A stretch of 43,175 bases of DNA, from NCBI GenBank assembly GCA_017429695.1, contig JAFROK010000006.1, forward strand, positions 1 to 43,175. The letters run 5' to 3'. Numbering within the stretch: position 1 is the stretch's first letter; the number at the start of each line of letters is the position of its first letter. A model generated the notes under the pieces. The model made no database searches. It was given only the letters and a program-made list of their open reading frames with translations, and had not been told where the DNA came from. Origin of the DNA: Clostridia bacterium. GTDB taxonomy: Bacteria > Bacillota > Clostridia > Christensenellales > Aristaeellaceae. This document shows, in pieces, positions 8,048 to 15,307 of this stretch. The translations under genes and the position numbers were made by a program.

Positions 8048-8076
8048 TTTCAAAAATGGATTAACTGGTGTATAAT
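8048..8076 (+). promoter_or_regulatory. Sigma-A type promoter for the 5'-nucleotidase gene
   Basis: A perfect TATAAT (8071-8076) lies 17 bp after TTTCAA (8048-8053), about 85 bp before the start codon. The -35 is weak. The surrounding 200 bp are distinctly AT-richer than the genes on either side and hold no other recognisable feature. Confidence 0.65.
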
Positions 8077-8162
8077 ATAAGCTGTATTCTAAGGAAACAC
8101 AGATTAAATCAGTGGCAGCAAATGACAAGGTTATTTACTGCAGATACAGGGAGAGCGGATAA

Positions 8163-10025
8163 ATGCGGAAACATGTAAAGATACTTGTTTTTCTGACCGC
8201 GATTACGATGTGTATGCTCTGCCTCATGGCCGGAGGATTCGGCGCGGCCTTAGCGGCAGGGGAAGATACATTGCAGATTAAGATCATCTCCACCAGTGAT
8301 GTCCATGGGAAACTTCTTCCGTACGACTATGAGCAGAATATTCCCGCTGCAGCGGGAAGCCTGTCGCAGATTTCTTCAGCGGTTCGCGGGATTGCAGATG
8401 AGAATACCATCCTGATTGATGTCGGCGATACAGTGCAGGGCAACATGGCGGAACTGTTCATCCATGATACCGTCCATCCGATGGTAAGGGCACAGAACCT
8501 GATGAATTATGATGTATGGGTTCCCGGCAATCATGATTTTGATTACGGGATGGATGTTCTTGAAAACGTGATCCGTCAGCATGAATGCCATGTGCTTTGT
8601 GCGAATGTGCTTTACAGGGATGGAACGTGCATAGGGCAACCCTATGTGATTCTGGAACGGTCCGGCGTAAAAATCGGAATCATCGGCCTGATTACGCCGA
8701 ACATCACCAGATGGGACAGGACCCATCTCGACGAAGCGCAGCTGTCGGTGGAGGATCCTGTTCTGGCAGCCGGCAGATATGCGAAGGAGCTGCGGGATCA
8801 GGTCGATATCCTGATCGCGGCATGCCATATGGGTTTCCAGAATGAATATGGGACAGAGAATTCGGGAACGGCCGAGCTGGCGGACAAAGTACCGGAGCTG
8901 GATCTGATCCTCGCGGCCCATGGACATAAGCCGAAGTATGACCGGGAAAGCGATGTGCTCATGACCCAGAACAAGGACGCTGGACAGACAATAAACCTCG
9001 TTGTCCTGACGCTGGAAAAGGAGATTGATGGAAGTTACCGGCTGACAGAAAGCACCAGCGAGATCATTGAGACCGGGGAATATCCGGAGGATCCGGCGAT
9101 CAGCCGGGATCCGCTCATCCTGGAAGCTGACAGGAGAGCAAAAGCCTATACAGATTCCGTCGTAGTCAGACTGAACAATGAGTCCCTGGCGCCGGAAAAT
9201 GAAATTCCGGGAATCGCACAGGGCAAACTTGAAGATACAACACTGCTGCATCTGATCCATGATACCCAGATGTATTATACGGGCGCCTCCATTTCCGCGA
9301 CGGCGCTGTATTCCGATACGGCGAATCTGTATCGGGGCGATATAAAAAGATGCGATATCGCAAAGATGTACAAATATCCGAATATGCTGTGCAGGGTACG
9401 GATGACAGGGAAACAGCTCGCCAAGTGGATCGAGCATTCATGCGGATATTACAATACCTTCCGGGAGAGCGATCTGACCATATCCTTCAATCCTGCCATC
9501 CGTCCGGAAGGATATGTGATGTTCGCCGGCGTGAAATACGAAATCGATATTTCCATGCCGCCCGGAAACAGAGTGCAAAACCTGAGACTGGCAGACGGCA
9601 CTGCTCTCAATCCGGAGGAAAAATACGATATCGCTACAAACAACTACATTGCGAATGCCGATCTGCTGGAACCGGGGATTGTGTTCACGCAGGAGGATGG
9701 ATTTCCTGAAATGCTGGAGATGAATGTGGGCAGCCGCTACGGTGGCCTCCGGGGCCTGATCGGGGAATACCTCAGGGAGGTAAAAGGGATTCAAAATGCG
9801 GACGGGACGATCACATGCGACCTGGAGGAAGTGACGCAGGAGAATGCGAACTGGAAACTGACCGGCTGGTCATGGGATGCAGAAAAACATATGCAGGTGG
9901 CACAACTGGTTCGGAGCGGGAAGCTGGAGATTGAAAATTCCCCGGACGGCAGGTATACCAATATCCGTTCTCTGACGGAAGCGGATCTGTCAGCTGCCTT
10001 TGTGCCCGTCACCGCAGATGAATAG
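8163..10025 (+). CDS. Secreted 5'-nucleotidase / 2',3'-cyclic phosphodiesterase family protein
   Basis: A 620-residue exported metallophosphoesterase. Residues 1-32 form a signal peptide. The calcineurin-like domain shows Ser-Asp-Val-His-Gly (45-49), Asp-Val-Gly-Asp-Thr (86-90), Gly-Asn-His-Asp (122-125), a later His-Met-Gly, and Gly-His near residue 250, which together bind the two metal ions. A 5'-nucleotidase C-terminal domain follows (about 330-540). The family hydrolyses extracellular nucleotides or cyclic nucleotides to nucleosides and phosphate for salvage. The last 80 residues are not part of the usual two domains, and no sortase motif or lipobox was found. The gene appears monocistronic, with its own promoter. 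The exact substrate cannot be told. Confidence 0.87.
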   Translation: MRKHVKILVFLTAITMCMLCLMAGGFGAALAAGEDTLQIKIISTSDVHGKLLPYDYEQNIPAAAGSLSQISSAVRGIADENTILIDVGDTVQGNMAELFIHDTVHPMVRAQNLMNYDVWVPGNHDFDYGMDVLENVIRQHECHVLCANVLYRDGTCIGQPYVILERSGVKIGIIGLITPNITRWDRTHLDEAQLSVEDPVLAAGRYAKELRDQVDILIAACHMGFQNEYGTENSGTAELADKVPELDLILAAHGHKPKYDRESDVLMTQNKDAGQTINLVVLTLEKEIDGSYRLTESTSEIIETGEYPEDPAISRDPLILEADRRAKAYTDSVVVRLNNESLAPENEIPGIAQGKLEDTTLLHLIHDTQMYYTGASISATALYSDTANLYRGDIKRCDIAKMYKYPNMLCRVRMTGKQLAKWIEHSCGYYNTFRESDLTISFNPAIRPEGYVMFAGVKYEIDISMPPGNRVQNLRLADGTALNPEEKYDIATNNYIANADLLEPGIVFTQEDGFPEMLEMNVGSRYGGLRGLIGEYLREVKGIQNADGTITCDLEEVTQENANWKLTGWSWDAEKHMQVAQLVRSGKLEIENSPDGRYTNIRSLTEADLSAAFVPVTADE

Positions 10026-10088
10026 TTTCTTTTAGATGCATTTTTCATATCCGGGAAATTTTGTGATGCCTTTAAGCATATCTCTTCC

Positions 10089-10117
10089 TTTCCAGTAACG
10101 GGATTTTCATGTATAAT
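10089..10117 (+). promoter_or_regulatory. Candidate promoter upstream of the small ORF and asparaginase
   Basis: TATAAT at 10112-10117 stands 17 bp after TTTCCA (10089-10094). It lies in the AT-rich gap after the 5'-nucleotidase and would drive the short ORF at 10156 and the asparaginase gene at 10308. Confidence 0.5.
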
Positions 10118-10155
10118 CATTTTCGGACAGGATCCGGAGAGGAAGTATATTTGTG

Positions 10156-10266
10156 ATGATCGGAGGCCGCATCATCATGAAGGAAAAAGTCAGTCCGGTA
10201 CAGTATGTCCTGCTGCCTGGCATCGTCGCAGGCAGCGTAATGGTAATCGCTGATACATTGCTTTGA
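10156..10266 (+). CDS. Possible 36-residue hydrophobic peptide
   Basis: A short ORF with a GGAGAGGA ribosome site (about 10136-10143) in front of its ATG, ending 42 nt before the asparaginase start. The peptide has a basic N-terminus (Arg, Lys, Glu, Lys) and one hydrophobic stretch (about residues 17-36). It could be a small membrane peptide, a leader, or chance. Nothing in a known family was recognised. Confidence 0.35.
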   Translation: MIGGRIIMKEKVSPVQYVLLPGIVAGSVMVIADTLL

Positions 10267-10307
10267 TTTCGCCAAGACATCATTGCAGAAAGAAAGAGGT
10301 GCTCTTT

Positions 10308-11375
10308 ATGAAACGGATGATTCTTGTGGTTCTGACATTCATCATACTGCTTGCGGTCACTGCAGCCCTGTCGGAAGCAGCAACCGGGGATGCGACAGTA
10401 CCTGGCACAAAGCCGAAAGTTGTTGTTCTGGCCACAGGCGGGACGATTGCCGGCGTAGGCGATCCCGGAAAAATTTCTGGCTATCAGCCCGGAACCCTTA
10501 CGGCGGAGACGCTGCTGTGGGGTGTTCCGGAGATCGATGAGGTGGCGGATATCGAGGCCATCCAGGTCTGTAACGTCAATTCCGATGACATCACAGCGGA
10601 AATCTGGCTGACGCTGGCAGAGACAATTAACCGGCTGGCGGCGGATCCGGAAGTGGCAGGCTTTGTGATTACCCACGGAACGGATACCATGGAGGAAACC
10701 GCCTATTTCCTGAACCTGACAGTGAAAACGGACAAGCCGGTGGTGCTGACCGGCTCGATGCGGCCGGCGACCGCCCTTTCCGCGGATGGTCCGCTGAACC
10801 TGTATGAAGCTGTCTGCGTCGCGGCTTCGGACGAAGCCATAGGACAAGGGGTTCTCATTGTTTTCTCAGATCAGATTTATTCGGCGCGGTCTATGACCAA
10901 AGTCAGTACCTATAGCGTGATGGCCATCTCCGCGGGCGAAGCAGGGGATATCGGCATTGTGAGGGACGGAAATGTCTATATCTACGAACATCCGGGCCGG
11001 AAGCATACCCTGGCGTCTGAGTTTGACGTCAGCGGCCTGCAGACACTGCCAAAGGTTTCAGTGCTGTACTTTTCCGTGGACGCGGATCCGGAACTGTTAA
11101 GGTATGCCGCGGAACATTCGGACGGTCTGGTAATTGCCGGCGCAGGTGCCGGGGAATTCAGCAAAGCGTGGATCGATGTCATCAGCGAACTTCAGATTCC
11201 GGTCGTTATTTCCTCCAGAATCGACGACGGCCTGATTATGAAGGACAATCTGCTGTGCAAAAACACCATTGCCGCCGATACCCTTTCTCCGCAGAAAGCG
11301 GCGATTTTGCTTCGCCTTGCCCTGCTGAACGATTCCAGCCAGGAATATCTGGAAGAACTTTTTCTCCGCTATTGA
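10308..11375 (+). CDS. Secreted type II L-asparaginase
   Basis: A 355-residue exported amidohydrolase. The ATG at 10308, after an AGAAAGAGG site, gives a signal peptide of about 24 residues; the longer reading frame upstream lacks a ribosome site. Motif one, Ala-Thr-Gly-Gly-Thr-Ile-Ala-Gly (42-49), holds the nucleophilic Thr. Motif two, Thr-His-Gly-Thr-Asp-Thr-Met-Glu-Glu (122 onward), holds the second Thr-Asp pair. A catalytic Lys follows in a Ser-Met-Thr-Lys context, and a Tyr stands in the flexible loop after motif one. The enzyme converts asparagine, and often glutamine, to the acid and ammonia outside the membrane, giving nitrogen. Length and motifs are normal. Confidence 0.92.
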   Translation: MKRMILVVLTFIILLAVTAALSEAATGDATVPGTKPKVVVLATGGTIAGVGDPGKISGYQPGTLTAETLLWGVPEIDEVADIEAIQVCNVNSDDITAEIWLTLAETINRLAADPEVAGFVITHGTDTMEETAYFLNLTVKTDKPVVLTGSMRPATALSADGPLNLYEAVCVAASDEAIGQGVLIVFSDQIYSARSMTKVSTYSVMAISAGEAGDIGIVRDGNVYIYEHPGRKHTLASEFDVSGLQTLPKVSVLYFSVDADPELLRYAAEHSDGLVIAGAGAGEFSKAWIDVISELQIPVVISSRIDDGLIMKDNLLCKNTIAADTLSPQKAAILLRLALLNDSSQEYLEELFLRY

Positions 11376-11400
11376 ACGTGAAAATATGTCGATAATACAG

Positions 11401-11434
11401 GCAACAGTCCAGGTGGCATCACCTGGACTGTTGC
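11401..11434. terminator. Perfect 15-bp hairpin between asparaginase and the HD-domain gene
   Basis: GCAACAGTCCAGGTG (11401-11415) and its exact complement (11420-11434) enclose a 4-nt loop. It lies between two convergent genes and may stop transcription from both sides, but neither side has a clear T-run, so factor-independent termination is doubtful. The loop also contains the end of the extended reading frame of the HD-domain gene. Confidence 0.55.
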
Positions 11435-11586
11435 TGATCGGATCCCGTATGGCAGTATGATGTAAAAATTGGTGAAGCTTCGGGATCAGTTGTAGTTTGA
11501 GTATTATCAAGGGCTGGCTGTTCTGTTGTGTCATTTCCGATATCGTAGTATTTGGCAGACAGATAGTTGCTGAGAGTTTCCGTGGC

Positions 11587-12483
11587 CTAATCATAGATTT
11601 TCTGGGACAGTTCAACCAGTTCAATCCGCTGCTGCGTAATCACATGCGGCGTTCTGCCCAGTACTGCGGCCCGGCACGTATCCAGCGTTTTCTGCATTTT
11701 GACGACCATCTCATACAGACGGCGGAGAATGTCCCTGTCAGAGGGATCCACATAAAGAATAAAGGAGTCTTCCCTGACTTCCAGCCTGCGGACGGCGCGA
11801 ACCTTTTTGTTCTCGATGATCTGTGTTTCATCCGTAAGGCTTTCAATATCGTAAAGCAGAATGGGGTTTCGGGACGCGGCGACGTCAATTTCATCTGAGA
11901 GCCGGATCATTGCCGAGAGATAGGGAAGACAGATGGTGTTTCCGTTCGGCACGCGGAATTTAATCGGGTATTCCTTTTCATCCATCAGATCTGTTTTTCT
12001 GTGGCCCCGCGCCACCTGGACGATTGCCTGGCAGTGCGCTTCGGTGGGGATATCAAACATTTTCGCGTATTTCCGGATGAACTGCCCGGAAAACTCATGG
12101 TGAAAGTCCCGGATCGTAGCGGGATAATTATCGCGAGAATGCGTCTCAAAATAATTTCCGAAGTCAATTTCCCTGGAGAATAATTCAAAATCCTTCATGG
12201 TGATGCCCATCCCTGTGTCGTGAAAATAACACGCGGTCAGCAGCACATATAGTTCATCCGCGTTTATCCGGTCCAGCTGGTCACCGATGAGCCGGTTACA
12301 GAAGTCAATAACGGTCAGGGAATGCAGACTGCTGTGATCCGTGTACTCCGGGAAGATTAGTTTATAGTTTGTAAGAATATGCTGCAGAGCGAATACCGCG
12401 CTTCTGAAACGCATATGCAGTTCCGGATTCAGAAGATACAGCCGGCGTTCCATTTCAAAATCAAACCTGTCGTTGTTTCCCAT
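11587..12483 (-). CDS. HD-domain protein (HD-CE like), probably truncated by an amber stop
   Basis: A 298-residue soluble protein. The N-terminal two thirds resemble HD-type metal-dependent phosphohydrolases: His residues at about 50 and 54 in a Thr-Asp-His-Ser-Ser-Leu-His context, then Cys-Tyr-Phe-His-Asp-Thr-Gly (HD at 88-89), then His-His-Glu-Phe in the next helix. The spacing recalls the HD-CE domain, which accompanies Hsp90-like or nucleotide-signalling proteins. The C-terminal part is a small alpha/beta region ending in a helix. After the TAG at 11587-11589 the same frame stays open for 55 further codons with coding-like composition (see finding). The ATG has GAGGGAAA upstream. It is a single gene, convergent with asparaginase. 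Substrate unknown. Confidence 0.7.
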   Translation of the reverse strand: MGNNDRFDFEMERRLYLLNPELHMRFRSAVFALQHILTNYKLIFPEYTDHSSLHSLTVIDFCNRLIGDQLDRINADELYVLLTACYFHDTGMGITMKDFELFSREIDFGNYFETHSRDNYPATIRDFHHEFSGQFIRKYAKMFDIPTEAHCQAIVQVARGHRKTDLMDEKEYPIKFRVPNGNTICLPYLSAMIRLSDEIDVAASRNPILLYDIESLTDETQIIENKKVRAVRRLEVREDSFILYVDPSDRDILRRLYEMVVKMQKTLDTCRAAVLGRTPHVITQQRIELVELSQKIYD

Positions 12484-12539
12484 GGCTTTTTCCCTCTACT
12501 CTCAATGCTTTCCGGGTCACAGCTCAGAAGGCTTTTGAG

Positions 12540-12545
12540 ATTGTA
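12540..12545 (-). promoter_or_regulatory. Candidate extended -10 for the HD-domain gene
   Basis: On the reverse strand TGATACAAT forms an extended -10 element, with a poor TTTCGT 17 bp upstream. It is about 55 bp before the start codon. Weak evidence. Confidence 0.35.
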
Positions 12546-12699
12546 TCATAAATGACCGACTGACGAAAGATGCTGTAATGGATATTTTTGATTATCAAAT
12601 GATCTGAGGGAAAATGGAAAATTCTTTGTCAAGGAAAAATGAAACGGCCGGCGAATTATCCTTATGAGCAGATCTATTACGGTACTGCAGGAGGGGAAT

Positions 12700-13173
12700 G
12701 TGGAACCGATCATTACTTACCGCTTTACGGAAACGGGAATATGGAGCTACCACTTCTATTCCGGCCGAAAAATGATCGGGAAAGCAACGAGTGTGCTTTC
12801 CCTTTCGTCGCTGGTAAGGATTGAGTCTTCTTCGGTTTCCTGGTACAGTACGTTCCATGTGGATACGAATGTTTTTCCCGGAACCAGCCGGAAGGTGATG
12901 GATGATCGGACCGGCCTTGAAATCTTCCGGGTGATTTTCTGCGAGCCGGGGTTTTACCGGATAATCGGCGGGGAAACGAACCTGCTGGTGGAATGCCGGG
13001 AGAACGCGTATCTGTTTGGCAATCCGGGAGAGCCGGTACTGGCCGTAACGGAACGGATCCGGGAATGGCCGTGGGTGCCGGCAGGGGAGCCTTTTTTCAG
13101 AACGACGGTGTATGAGGATGTGCCGGAAGAACTGGTGTTGGCCATGGCGGCTTTTCCGACAGTGAGGTTTTAG
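12700..13173 (+). CDS. Unrecognised 157-residue protein, possibly tubby/LURP-like beta fold
   Basis: No family is recognised with certainty. The protein is rich in alternating hydrophobic and charged residues, predicted as beta strands, with a middle motif Asp-Asp-Arg-Thr-Gly-Leu-Glu-Ile-Phe-Arg and a C-terminal hydrophobic helix before Phe-Pro-Thr-Val-Arg-Phe. This layout, a strand barrel ending in a buried helix, is reminiscent of tubby C-terminal-like proteins found in Bacillota, but that is only a guess. The start is taken as GTG at 12700 because AGGAGG stands 5 nt before it; an ATG at 12664 in the same frame lacks such a site and would add 12 residues. No signal peptide or membrane helix. 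It stands alone, 68 nt before a deoxyribosyltransferase-like gene. Confidence 0.6.
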   Translation: MEPIITYRFTETGIWSYHFYSGRKMIGKATSVLSLSSLVRIESSSVSWYSTFHVDTNVFPGTSRKVMDDRTGLEIFRVIFCEPGFYRIIGGETNLLVECRENAYLFGNPGEPVLAVTERIREWPWVPAGEPFFRTTVYEDVPEELVLAMAAFPTVRF

Positions 13174-13241
13174 CGGGACAAGATGAAACAAAGGGATATG
13201 ACCTGATCAATACGGAAATATGATTGATGGAGATAATCAGA

Positions 13242-13661
13242 ATGAAGATTTATATCGCTGCACCGTTATTTTCTGAGGGTGAACGTGCTTTCAATGAAAA
13301 AGTAGACGCCATTGTCCGGGAATGCGGCCATGAGACTTTTCTGCCGCAGCGGGAAGGTGGATGCGTGGCGGACCTGCCACCTGTGATTGACGGGATGCCG
13401 GTGCGGAAGTATCTGTTCCGGTTGGATTGCGATCATATGGACTGGTGCGATGCCGTGCTGTTCCTGATGGACGGCAGGGTGCCGGATGAGGGGTCTTGCT
13501 TTGAATTGGGATATTGCTATGCCAAAGGCAAACGCTGCATTGCCTATAAGACGGATGCACGGTCTTTCATTGACGGTTTTGACAATGTGATGCTTTGCGG
13601 CGCGCCGGAAGTGATCCTGCGGAATGAGGATGAATTAAGGAAGTATCTGCTGGAGCTGTAA
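13242..13661 (+). CDS. Nucleoside 2-deoxyribosyltransferase family protein
   Basis: A 139-residue soluble protein of the PF05014 Rossmann-like fold. It starts Met-Lys-Ile-Tyr-Ile-Ala-Ala-Pro-Leu-Phe, the family's first strand. A Gly-Arg-Val-Pro-Asp-Glu-Gly-Ser-Cys-Phe-Glu-Leu-Gly-Tyr stretch follows (78-91), in which Glu88 matches the nucleophile that attacks deoxyribose, with an Asp-Trp-Cys-Asp pair before it (67-70). The ATG at 13242 has GGAG 9 nt upstream; earlier in-frame starts at 13224 and 13227 would add five or six residues. Such enzymes swap bases between deoxynucleosides for salvage, and relatives hydrolyse nucleotide monophosphates. Specificity cannot be deduced. Confidence 0.82.
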   Translation: MKIYIAAPLFSEGERAFNEKVDAIVRECGHETFLPQREGGCVADLPPVIDGMPVRKYLFRLDCDHMDWCDAVLFLMDGRVPDEGSCFELGYCYAKGKRCIAYKTDARSFIDGFDNVMLCGAPEVILRNEDELRKYLLEL

Positions 13662-13741
13662 AACTTGTCAATGAAAACCCTATCGCTTTTCCCGCCAATG
13701 TGATGCTGCGTTTATCTGTTCATTTGTGAGTGCCAATTCTG

Positions 13742-14773
13742 TCACCATTTATTGCGGACTTTTTCCGCGAAACCCATCAGATTTTGAATATGGATCTTCT
13801 GTCCGTCATCCAGGACGGCTGTTCCTGAGAAGTGTCCGAACACCTGGTGCTGGTCAGAACAGAGGATACCCAGGTTGACTTTTGCGCTCCGATCCATGAC
13901 CGGCCGGAAGTCCATCTCAAACCGGTTGTCATCACTGGTGAATTTCCACGGAGACAGGTAGTCCTCCGTGCCGTCTTTCATGGGAATTTCAAACTTAACC
14001 TGACTCAGTTTGTGGATCTTTCCGTTATAGAAAAGAACATTTTCACTGGCGGCACTGGTATCGCCGAAACCATATCCGATATTGAATCCAAAGGGGATAT
14101 TTCCGGCCAGGCCGGAGGCGGATCCCCAGTACCAGGTGTTGTCATATGTCCAAACGCCGCGTCCCCAGTCAAGCACGGCAAAATGCTGCGCCGGATCACA
14201 GATGAATTCCTGATTGCCGGACCGGATCCAGCCTTCCGTCCGCATGCAGTTAATCTTCTGGTTGTAATAGAACGCTTTTGGCTTATCCTTAAAGGGCGTT
14301 ACAATCACCATGGTTTCGGCCGGGGCGTCTGTCAGCGTCAGATCGAAGCTGATCGGTGTATCTTTATGAAAGCAGTCCATATGTCCGGTCAGATGCCTGC
14401 AGGTTCCGTCATTCCGGAAAACCAGTTCATAGTCTTTCCCGGCGGCCCGGACATCTCCCCGGACACTGGATGAGGGGAGCGTCCGCCTGGACAGGAGGGG
14501 AATTGACATTCTGGATGTGGTGATCTGGGAGTTATCATCAAAGTTCAGAAGGGAAATGCTGTCCATGGTCATATAGCTGTTATCAGCGATTGTCAGCGCC
14601 AGCGCGAAATGGTCCGTGCAGATGCAGTAATAATCCCATTCCTTAATGCGCAGCCGGTTTGCTGCGACCTTTGATTTGTCATAGCTTTTCAGCAGGGAAG
14701 TGGCGTAGCCTTTTTCAATCAGGCGTCCCTGATCATCCAGCAATGGGCCTGGGGTGATGATTTGGCGCTGCAT
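13742..14773 (-). CDS. DUF2804 domain-containing protein
   Basis: A 343-residue soluble protein with no signal peptide. The ATG at 14773 follows GGAGG; an upstream extension in frame has no ribosome site. The sequence matches the DUF2804 pattern. It begins with a Pro-Gly-Pro-Leu-Leu-Asp-x-x-Gly segment, passes through many beta strands with conserved aromatics (a Trp-Asp-Tyr-Tyr-Cys-Ile motif near 45), and carries an Asp-Trp-Gly-Arg-Gly-Val-Trp motif with a Trp-Tyr-Trp-Gly-Ser-Ala-Ser-Gly block around residue 210. The fold is thought to resemble lipocalin- or hydroxysteroid-binding beta barrels, and function is unknown. It is alone, convergent with the deoxyribosyltransferase gene, and 80 nt separate their stops. 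Confidence 0.8.
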   Translation of the reverse strand: MQRQIITPGPLLDDQGRLIEKGYATSLLKSYDKSKVAANRLRIKEWDYYCICTDHFALALTIADNSYMTMDSISLLNFDDNSQITTSRMSIPLLSRRTLPSSSVRGDVRAAGKDYELVFRNDGTCRHLTGHMDCFHKDTPISFDLTLTDAPAETMVIVTPFKDKPKAFYYNQKINCMRTEGWIRSGNQEFICDPAQHFAVLDWGRGVWTYDNTWYWGSASGLAGNIPFGFNIGYGFGDTSAASENVLFYNGKIHKLSQVKFEIPMKDGTEDYLSPWKFTSDDNRFEMDFRPVMDRSAKVNLGILCSDQHQVFGHFSGTAVLDDGQKIHIQNLMGFAEKVRNKW

Positions 14774-14862
14774 AGCAAACCTCCGCTTCTGCTTTTTTTG
14801 TAATGTTTCGCGGTTCCGGAGATTTTTTCCTTCATGGAGGAAACACAATGTTTAAGCAGAAA

Positions 14863-14870
14863 ATTATAAT
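14863..14870. promoter_or_regulatory. Palindromic ATTATAAT, possible divergent -10 element
   Basis: The 8-bp palindrome gives a TATAAT in both directions (14865-14870 forward, 14863-14868 reverse). It lies between the DUF2804 gene and the small membrane protein gene, but no convincing -35 was found on either strand. Confidence 0.3.
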
Positions 14871-14945
14871 AAAGCTTATTGGAGAAGGACGGAAGGAATA
14901 AGGAATGAGCAAAATTGAGCTGGCGGCGGCTGAGGAGCTGTTTGT

Positions 14946-15125
14946 GTGGAAAGGGAAACGGCAGTGAAAAAACCAGATGAAAAGCAAAAACAAAAGTGCA
15001 ATAGCAGCACAAAGAGTGATAATATATACGAGGCCATCCTTACTGTTCTGAAGCGGATCATCGTGATCGCGGCTATTGTCTGTGCGATTATCATGATTGC
15101 TTTGGTTGTTCATTTTCTGCTGTGA
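14946..15125 (+). CDS. Small single-helix membrane protein, unknown
   Basis: A 59-residue protein starting at GTG 14946, which has AGGAG 8 nt upstream. Residues 1-30 are polar (Lys, Gln, Glu, Asn) and residues 35-58 form one membrane helix running to the end, so it is probably an N-in tail-anchored protein. A second GTG at 14964 is possible. A 20-codon ORF at 14905-14967, with its own GGAAGGAATAAGGA site, overlaps the start in another frame and could couple or regulate translation. No homology recognised. Confidence 0.5.
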   Translation: MERETAVKKPDEKQKQKCNSSTKSDNIYEAILTVLKRIIVIAAIVCAIIMIALVVHFLL

Positions 15126-15156
15126 CGATTGCAACCAATATTTCCGGAGACGTGAG

Positions 15157-15307
15157 ATGAGAAAGGTTCTTTTGATGCTGCTGGTTGCGGCGCTGCTGAT
15201 TACAGGAGGCAGCCTTCAATGGCTGCAAGAACCTGAAGCAGATTACCCTGGGGGCGGACGTGGCATTCATTGACCGTCCCTGTGTTTCAAATGGAGGATG
15301 CTTATGA
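15157..15307 (+). pseudogene. Remnant of a secreted BspA-like leucine-rich-repeat gene
   Basis: From ATG 15157 (GGAG 7 nt upstream) a 38-codon frame encodes a clean signal-peptide-like start, then loses sense. In the next frame, 15203-15304 encodes an Ala-Phe-Asn-Gly-Cys-Lys-Asn-Leu-Lys-x-Ile-x-Leu block followed by Val-x-x-Ile-Asp, which is the 23-residue BspA-type (LRR_5) repeat consensus, ending at TGA 15305-15307. The simplest reading is that deletion fused the signal region of an LRR protein to one internal repeat out of frame. It overlaps the ribosome site and start of the following gene. Alternatively the 38-codon ORF is a real small secreted peptide. Confidence 0.5.

Noticed and set aside
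12639-12824. Overlapping 61-codon forward frame at the start of the unrecognised protein
   Set aside because: It has no ribosome site, and the alternative frame reads on for 157 codons with one.
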